From positions 186,001 through 250,000 of the forward strand of contig NZ_CABVIY010000009.1 of NCBI RefSeq assembly GCF_902498195.1: a stretch of DNA of 64,000 bases, read 5' to 3'. The notes under the pieces were generated by a model, which was given only the letters and a program-made list of their open reading frames with translations, made no database searches and was not told the origin of the DNA. The stretch is from Pseudomonas fluorescens. GTDB lineage: Bacteria > Pseudomonadota > Gammaproteobacteria > Pseudomonadales > Pseudomonadaceae. Positions 59,672 to 64,000 of the stretch are shown one piece after another. Each line of letters starts with the position of its first letter. Within the stretch, counting starts at the first letter, position 1. The position numbers and the translations under genes were made by a program.

Positions 59672-59700
59672 ATGTGGGAGCGGGCTTGCTCGCGAAGGCG
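59672..59700. repeat. Single REP arm (GTGGGAGCGGGCTTGCTCGCGAAGG)
   Basis: An unpaired copy of the arm used at 23516; the opposite arm is absent in the next 200 bases. Confidence 0.8.
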
Positions 59701-59776
59701 TTGCTTCAGTCGACCAACAAGTTGCCTGACACACTGCATTCGTGAACAGTTCCGCTCCCAGCGTTTTTACGGTGGT

Positions 59777-60034
59777 TCATATTTCGACCTTGTGATGCAG
59801 CTCACTGGTCGGGCGCAATGCCCGGGCATAGCAGAACAGGAACAGATTCCTCACCACTTCCTTGAGCACTACCGGTTCGCTTGAACTCAAGCCATTGAGG
59901 TCCAGGTCGCCCTGATCCTGCAGTTCGCTCAAGGCTTCCTCTTCAAGTACCGCACAGACTTCCCCGGTTTCCCGATGCAGGATTCTCAGGTAAGGGTGTG
60001 GGCGGTCCAGCCAGGCATCGATCAAATAAGTCAT
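59777..60034 (-). CDS. Small conserved protein, Fur-regulated (PA4570-like)
   Basis: An 85-residue protein starting MTYLIDAWLDRPHPYLRILH. It contains an acidic middle and a hydrophobic C-terminal part (VVRNLFLFCYARAL). It resembles P. aeruginosa PA4570 by position and start, a gene reported as iron-starvation-induced. The ATG at 60034 has GGAGATGAG in front. A Fur box lies 28 bases before the start codon. Molecular function unknown. Confidence 0.78.
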   Translation of the reverse strand: MTYLIDAWLDRPHPYLRILHRETGEVCAVLEEEALSELQDQGDLDLNGLSSSEPVVLKEVVRNLFLFCYARALRPTSELHHKVEI

Positions 60035-60061
60035 GTCTCATCTCCATTGATTGGGATTCAA

Positions 60062-60080
60062 TGAGAATAATTCTTATTCA
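60062..60080. promoter_or_regulatory. Fur box
   Basis: TGAGAATAATTCTTATTCA matches the 19-base Fur consensus (GATAATGATAATCATTATC) at most positions and is a near-palindrome. It lies upstream of the 59777-60034 gene, so iron-replete repression is expected. Confidence 0.75.
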
Positions 60081-60201
60081 TCAAATAGCAAGGGTCTATT
60101 GGCTGATCGAGGTTTTTTCCGGGTAAAGATTGCGTAAGGTCAAATCGGCTGGCGATTAGCTATCGGCTGGTTTTGTTGAGCGGGGCGGGGAGGGCGAGGC
60201 A

Positions 60202-60226
60202 CCATCCCACGCGTGGCGCGGGATGG
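60202..60226 (-). terminator. Possible terminator hairpin after yjdM
   Basis: CCATCCCACGCG, TGG, CGCGGGATGG folds with one bulge but has no T tract; a weak or structural hairpin downstream of yjdM. Confidence 0.35.
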
Positions 60227-60239
60227 AATAGCGGCGAAA

Positions 60240-60581
60240 TCAGACTTTCCTGACAAACTCGGATTTGAGCTTCATCGGGCCGATGCCGTCGATCTTGCAG
60301 TCGATGTCATGATCGCCATCGCACAGGCGGATGTTCTTGACCTTGGTGCCGACCTTGACCACCAGGGACGTGCCCTTGACCTTGAGGTCCTTGATCACGG
60401 TGATGGTATCGCCGTCCTGCAGGACGTTGCCGACCGAATCCTTTTTCACCGCGTCATCGGACACGGTTTCGGCTTCGCCGCTGGCGGACCATTCGTGGGC
60501 GCACTCGGGGCAGATCAGCTGGGCGCCGTCTTCATAGGTGTATTCGGAATTGCATTTCGGGCAGGGTGGCAACGTGCTCAC
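60240..60581 (-). CDS. yjdM: YjdM/PhnA-type zinc-ribbon protein
   Basis: A 113-residue protein. The N-terminal zinc ribbon is PPCPKCNSEYTYEDG...ICPECAHEW (four Cys) and the C-terminal SH3-like domain has LQDGDTITVIKDLKVKG and GDHDIDCKIDG. E. coli members lie near phosphonate genes but no phosphonate function is proven. Length agrees with the family (about 111). Lies between the iron-regulated gene and ispB. Confidence 0.92.
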   Translation of the reverse strand: MSTLPPCPKCNSEYTYEDGAQLICPECAHEWSASGEAETVSDDAVKKDSVGNVLQDGDTITVIKDLKVKGTSLVVKVGTKVKNIRLCDGDHDIDCKIDGIGPMKLKSEFVRKV

Positions 60582-60654
60582 TAAGGCTCCTTGAATTCAG
60601 GATCGCTAAAAAGCGCACATTGTATAGGGTTTTATCGGGGGAGGGTGCTGATAG

Positions 60655-60723
60655 CAAAAGATCGCAGCCTGCGGCAGCTCCTACAGGGTTAGTGTAGGAG
60701 CTGCCGCAGGCTGCGATCTTTTG
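60655..60723. repeat. REP doublet (TAGGAGCTGCCGCAGGC class)
   Basis: CAAAAGATCGCAGCCTGCGG... (from 60655) and its exact complement (to 60723) form a hairpin with a seven-base loop between yjdM and ispB. Confidence 0.9.
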
Positions 60724-60738
60724 ATCGTGCTGTTGTGA

Positions 60739-61707
60739 TCAGTGTGTACGGGCGACCGCAAACTCGCTCAATTCGACCAGTGCATCGCGATATTCGCTGG
60801 CGGGCAGCGCGTCGAGGCATTTGATCGCACGGGCCACGTAATCGCGGGCCAGGCGTGCGGTGTAATCCAGTGAACCGGACGCTTCCACGGCTTCACGGAT
60901 ACTTTCGAGGTCTTCGATGCCGCCTTTCTGGATCGCCTTGCGCACCAGGGCTGCCTGTTCCGGCGTACCTTCGCGCATGGTGTAGATCAGCGGCAGTGTC
61001 GGCTTGCCTTCGGCCAGGTCGTCACCGACGTTCTTGCCCAGGGTCTCGGCGTCGCCCTTGTAGTCCAGCAGGTCGTCGACCAGTTGGAAAGCCACGCCCA
61101 GGTGATCGCCAAAGGTGCGCAGCGCTTCGCTCTGCTCGGGCGTTGCACCGGCCAGGGCCGCGGCACTGTGGGTCGAGGCTTCGAAGAGCATCGCGGTCTT
61201 GCCGCGGATGACTTCCATGTAGGTTTCTTCGGTGGTGCTGGCGTCACGAACCTTCGACAGCTGCAACACCTCGCCTTCGGCGATGATGCGCGTGGCTTGC
61301 GAGAGGATCTTCATGACGGGCATGGATCCCAGTTCGACCATCATTTCGAAGGAGCGCGAATACAGGAAATCACCCACCAGCACGCTTGGCGCGTTGCCCC
61401 ACATGGCGTTTGCCGTCGAGCGGCCACGGCGCATGCCGGACATGTCGACCACGTCGTCATGCAGCAGGGTCGCGGTGTGCAGGAACTCGATGGTGGCGGC
61501 CAGCAGGCGCAGGTCATCGCCTTCGCGGCCCAGCGCTTTGCCACACAGCAACACTAATAAAGGTCGAAGGCGTTTGCCGCCAGCCGAGGTGATGTAGTCG
61601 CCGATTTTCGATACCAGCGGCACTCGGGACGTCAGCTGCTTCTTGATGATGCCGTCGACGGCGCTAAAATCGTCCGCCACCGCGCGGTAGAAAGCTTGGG
61701 GTTGCAT
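60739..61707 (-). CDS. ispB: Octaprenyl (polyprenyl) diphosphate synthase
   Basis: A 322-residue trans-prenyltransferase that builds the ubiquinone side chain. Both Asp-rich motifs are present: LLHDDVVDMSGMRRG and QLVDDLLDYKGD. SAGGKRLRP near the N-terminus is also typical. It is divergent from rplU, as in other Pseudomonas. Length normal for IspB. Confidence 0.95.
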   Translation of the reverse strand: MQPQAFYRAVADDFSAVDGIIKKQLTSRVPLVSKIGDYITSAGGKRLRPLLVLLCGKALGREGDDLRLLAATIEFLHTATLLHDDVVDMSGMRRGRSTANAMWGNAPSVLVGDFLYSRSFEMMVELGSMPVMKILSQATRIIAEGEVLQLSKVRDASTTEETYMEVIRGKTAMLFEASTHSAAALAGATPEQSEALRTFGDHLGVAFQLVDDLLDYKGDAETLGKNVGDDLAEGKPTLPLIYTMREGTPEQAALVRKAIQKGGIEDLESIREAVEASGSLDYTARLARDYVARAIKCLDALPASEYRDALVELSEFAVARTH

Positions 61708-61786
61708 CAGCGACAGTCGCTCCAGAAGGGTTGCGCGGCATGCTAGGACCCACGTCCGGGCCTGTCAAGGCGCGATGGACGGCCTA

Positions 61787-61815
61787 TTGCAAGGCGCTCG
61801 TGCCTTGCGTACAAT
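61787..61815 (+). promoter_or_regulatory. Sigma-70 promoter of rplU-rpmA
   Basis: TTGCAA (61787-61792), a 17-base spacer and TACAAT (61810-61815) form a strong sigma-70 promoter; the leader before rplU would be about 125 bases. Confidence 0.75.
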
Positions 61816-61947
61816 CGCGCACCCTGAACTTCCTGGGCAGCACCTGCCTTACGCAATTGCAAGCGGGCCTTCCAGCCCCATGCAGCCATGCCAGCCAATA
61901 CCTCTTCTTATAAAGAGCTGGGTGAGCAGGATTATCGGAGAAATACC

Positions 61948-62262
61948 ATGTCTTATGCAGTAATCGTTACTGGCGGCAAGCAATACAAGGTCGCCCCAGG
62001 TGAATACCTGAAGATCGAAAAGCTGGAAGTCGCTACCGGCGAATCCGTTACCTTTGATCGCGTTCTGTTGGTTGCCAATGGCGACGACGTGAACATCGGC
62101 GCTCCAGTTGTTGCCGGCGCTACCGTTGTGGCTGAAGTGATCTCCCAAGGTCGTCACGATAAAGTCCGCATCATCAAGTTCCGTCGTCGTAAGCACCACA
62201 TGAAGCGTATGGGCCACCGCCAGTGGTACACCGAGATCAAAATCACCGGTATTCAGGCTTAA
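61948..62262 (+). CDS. rplU: 50S ribosomal protein L21
   Basis: A 104-residue ribosomal protein. It starts MSYAVIVTGGKQYKV and ends in the L21 tail RRRKHHMKRMGHRQ...IKITGI. ATG 61948 has GGAG upstream; the upstream frame to 61888 is excluded. First gene of the rplU-rpmA operon. Confidence 0.98.
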   Translation: MSYAVIVTGGKQYKVAPGEYLKIEKLEVATGESVTFDRVLLVANGDDVNIGAPVVAGATVVAEVISQGRHDKVRIIKFRRRKHHMKRMGHRQWYTEIKITGIQA

Positions 62263-62296
62263 TTTCAGCCTAATTCCTCACTAGGAGAATTGACTC

Positions 62297-62554
62297 ATGG
62301 CACACAAAAAAGCTGGTGGTAGTACCCGTAACGGTCGCGACTCAGAAGCCAAACGCCTTGGCGTGAAGATGTATGGCGGCCAGGCTATCAAAGCAGGCAA
62401 CATCATCGTGCGTCAGCGCGGCACCCAATTCCACGCTGGCTACGGCGTTGGCATGGGTAAAGATCACACTCTCTTCGCGAAAATCGAAGGCGTGATCAAG
62501 TTTGAAGTAAAAGGCGCTTTCAACCGCCGTTACGTGAGCGTAATCGCGGCTTAA
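62297..62554 (+). CDS. rpmA: 50S ribosomal protein L27
   Basis: An 85-residue ribosomal protein with the universal start MAHKKAGGSTRNGRDS and VRQRGTQFHAG. TAGGAG lies nine bases upstream. It lies 34 bases after rplU and is followed by a terminator. L27's N-terminus reaches the peptidyl transferase centre. Confidence 0.98.
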   Translation: MAHKKAGGSTRNGRDSEAKRLGVKMYGGQAIKAGNIIVRQRGTQFHAGYGVGMGKDHTLFAKIEGVIKFEVKGAFNRRYVSVIAA

Positions 62555-62570
62555 TCGCGTGATCGCTGGA

Positions 62571-62601
62571 AAAGCCCTGTCTCGCGACGGGGCTTTTTCG
62601 T
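62571..62601 (+). terminator. Terminator of rplU-rpmA
   Basis: AAAGCCCTGTC, loop TCGC, GACGGGGCTTT and further T; one G-T pair in the stem. obgE then has its own leader of about 150 bases. Confidence 0.9.
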
Positions 62602-62749
62602 TTGTGGGGTGAGTCTCTTGCAAAACTGTTTGTATGGGCTGCCGGCGCTGGTTTTCGCGGTCGTTGATTGAGGTCGCTGCGCTCATTTTTGCAAGAGTCT
62701 TATGTCTTAGTGTTTTTCGGCTCGTCCGTATGGCGAGAGGCGTTTTGTT

Positions 62750-63973
62750 ATGAAGTTTGTTGATGAAGTATCGATTCGGGTAAAGGCTGGCGACGGCGGC
62801 AACGGCTGCATGAGTTTCCGTCGCGAAAAATTCATCGAAAACGGTGGTCCGAACGGTGGTGATGGCGGTGATGGCGGCTCGGTCTACATGATCGCCGACG
62901 AAAACCTCAACACCCTGGTCGACTACCGTTACACCCGGCACTTCGATGCCGAGCGTGGCTCCAACGGCGGCAGCACTGACTGCACCGGCAAGAAAGGTGA
63001 AGAGCTGGTGTTGCGCGTACCGGTCGGCACTACGGTGATCGACTCCGCTACCCAGGAAGTGATCGGCGACCTGACCAAGGCTGGCCAGAAGTTGCTGGTT
63101 GCCCATGGCGGCTGGCACGGTCTGGGTAATACCCGTTTCAAATCCAGTACCAACCGTGCGCCACGCCAGACTACGCCGGGCAAGCCAGGCGAGCAGCGTG
63201 ACCTCAAGCTGGAAATGAAAGTGCTGGCAGACGTCGGTCTGCTGGGCTTGCCGAACGCAGGCAAAAGTACCTTTATCCGTTCGGTGTCGGCCGCCAAGCC
63301 GAAAGTCGCCGACTACCCGTTCACCACCCTGGTGCCAAACCTGGGCGTGGTCAGCGTCGATCGCTGGAAAAGCTTCGTGGTGGCGGACATCCCGGGGCTG
63401 ATCGAAGGTGCTTCGGACGGCGCGGGCCTGGGGATTCGCTTCCTCAAGCACTTGTCGCGTACCCGCCTGCTGTTGCATCTCGTCGACATGGCGCCGCTGG
63501 ATGACACCAGTGCGCCGGACGCGGCAGAAGTCATCGTCAGCGAGCTGACCAAGTTCAGCCCGTCCCTGGCGGAGCGTGATCGTTGGTTGATCCTGAACAA
63601 GTGCGACCAGATCCTTGATGAAGAGCATGATGCGCGCGTCAAGGAAATCGTTGATCGCCTGGAGTGGACCGGTCCGGTCTACGTGATCTCGGCCATTGCC
63701 AAGCAGAACACCGAGCGTCTGTGCCACGACATCATGCGTTACCTGGAAGATCGTGCAGATCGCCTGGCTAACGACCCGGCCTACAAGGAAGAACTGGCCG
63801 ATCTCGATCAGCGTATCGAAGACGAAGCCCGTGCCCAGCTGCAGGCGCTGGATGACCAGCGTGCCCTGCGTCGCAGCGGCGTGAAGTCGGTTCATGACAT
63901 CGGTGACGATGATTGGGACGAAGAAGATGTGGATGACGAAGACGGTCCGGAAATCATTTACGTGCGCGACTGA
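62750..63973 (+). CDS. obgE: Obg family GTPase
   Basis: A 407-residue essential GTPase acting in 50S assembly and stress response. The N-terminal glycine-rich Obg fold (VDEVSIRVKAGDGGNGCMSFRREKF, short form GDGGNGCMSFRRE) is followed by the G domain: GLPNAGKST (G1), DIPGLIEGAS (G3), NKCD (G4). The C-terminal tail is acidic (DDDWDEEDVDDEDGP), as in proteobacterial ObgE. GAGGCG lies eight bases before the ATG. Stop at 63973, near the window end. Confidence 0.97.
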   Translation: MKFVDEVSIRVKAGDGGNGCMSFRREKFIENGGPNGGDGGDGGSVYMIADENLNTLVDYRYTRHFDAERGSNGGSTDCTGKKGEELVLRVPVGTTVIDSATQEVIGDLTKAGQKLLVAHGGWHGLGNTRFKSSTNRAPRQTTPGKPGEQRDLKLEMKVLADVGLLGLPNAGKSTFIRSVSAAKPKVADYPFTTLVPNLGVVSVDRWKSFVVADIPGLIEGASDGAGLGIRFLKHLSRTRLLLHLVDMAPLDDTSAPDAAEVIVSELTKFSPSLAERDRWLILNKCDQILDEEHDARVKEIVDRLEWTGPVYVISAIAKQNTERLCHDIMRYLEDRADRLANDPAYKEELADLDQRIEDEARAQLQALDDQRALRRSGVKSVHDIGDDDWDEEDVDDEDGPEIIYVRD

Positions 63974-64000
63974 TTCGTTGCGATAAACTTAAGCGCCGCT

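Noticed and set aside
7208..60723. Insertion sequences or transposon ends
   Set aside because: The inverted repeats are short REP pairs with no transposase between them.
62342..63895. 517-codon minus-strand frame over rpmA and obgE
   Set aside because: Opposes L27 and Obg, both certain.

Overview
The window is a GC-rich Pseudomonas chromosome segment, most likely from the P. fluorescens group. The evidence is gene content and order that I recall from P. aeruginosa and P. putida (obgE-rpmA-rplU-ispB; fklB; a Lon-like protease; gdhA; ettA; morA-glyA; yjiA-yjiX-cstA; mapZ-radA; mscL-fpr-ppoR-rlmG; cioAB), plus REP-type inverted repeats typical of fluorescent pseudomonads. No tRNA, rRNA, insertion sequence, prophage or CRISPR array is visible.

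Region 1 (1-23.4 kb) is the more variable, catabolic part. It opens with two tandem neutral zinc metallopeptidase genes, the first cut by the window edge. Next is a catabolic cluster of unknown substrate around an IclR regulator: an FAD dehydrogenase and aldo/keto reductase on one side, and a Gfo/Idh/MocA oxidoreductase, TIM-barrel isomerase and EamA transporter on the other. After a chemoreceptor comes a complete quinate/shikimate-to-protocatechuate module: MFS importer, QuiC1 dehydroshikimate dehydratase, TetR regulator, AroE-like dehydrogenase and AroQ dehydroquinase. Then follow a LysR/tautomerase pair, a DUF4160-DUF2442 two-gene cassette lying between two near-identical inward-facing terminators, trmA with a purine permease, a DJ-1-like protein lacking its catalytic residues, and an MFS exporter.

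Region 2 (23.5-36.3 kb) is conserved core: the cyanide-insensitive oxidase cioAB with a small DUF2474 membrane protein and an upstream ANR box, rlmG, the LuxR solo ppoR, fpr, mscL, radA, the c-di-GMP adaptor mapZ, the pyruvate/peptide transporter cstA with yjiX, and the GTPase yjiA.

Region 3 (36.3-39.97 kb) is the main discovery. It is an AT-richer insert between yjiA and glyA holding a 53-residue Cys/Thr-rich precursor peptide (called lanA here), a strong intergenic terminator that probably attenuates transcription, and a 1011-residue class II lanthipeptide synthetase (lanM). No transporter, leader peptidase or immunity gene is linked. This is an unusual minimal lanthipeptide locus for Pseudomonas.

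Region 4 (40-64 kb) returns to core genes: glyA, the GGDEF-EAL protein morA, ettA, gdhA, a Gre-family factor, envelope proteins of unknown function, a Lon-like protease, UPF0114, fklB, an iron-regulated small gene behind a Fur box, yjdM, ispB, rplU-rpmA and obgE.

Likely regulation seen in the sequence: IclR-type operators, a PcaR-like palindrome in the quinate region, AAnAANAA (Hfq/Crc) motifs near the starts of catabolic genes, an ANR box before cioA and a Fur box at 60.07 kb. All functional calls come from reading the sequence and recalled family knowledge; no database search was run.
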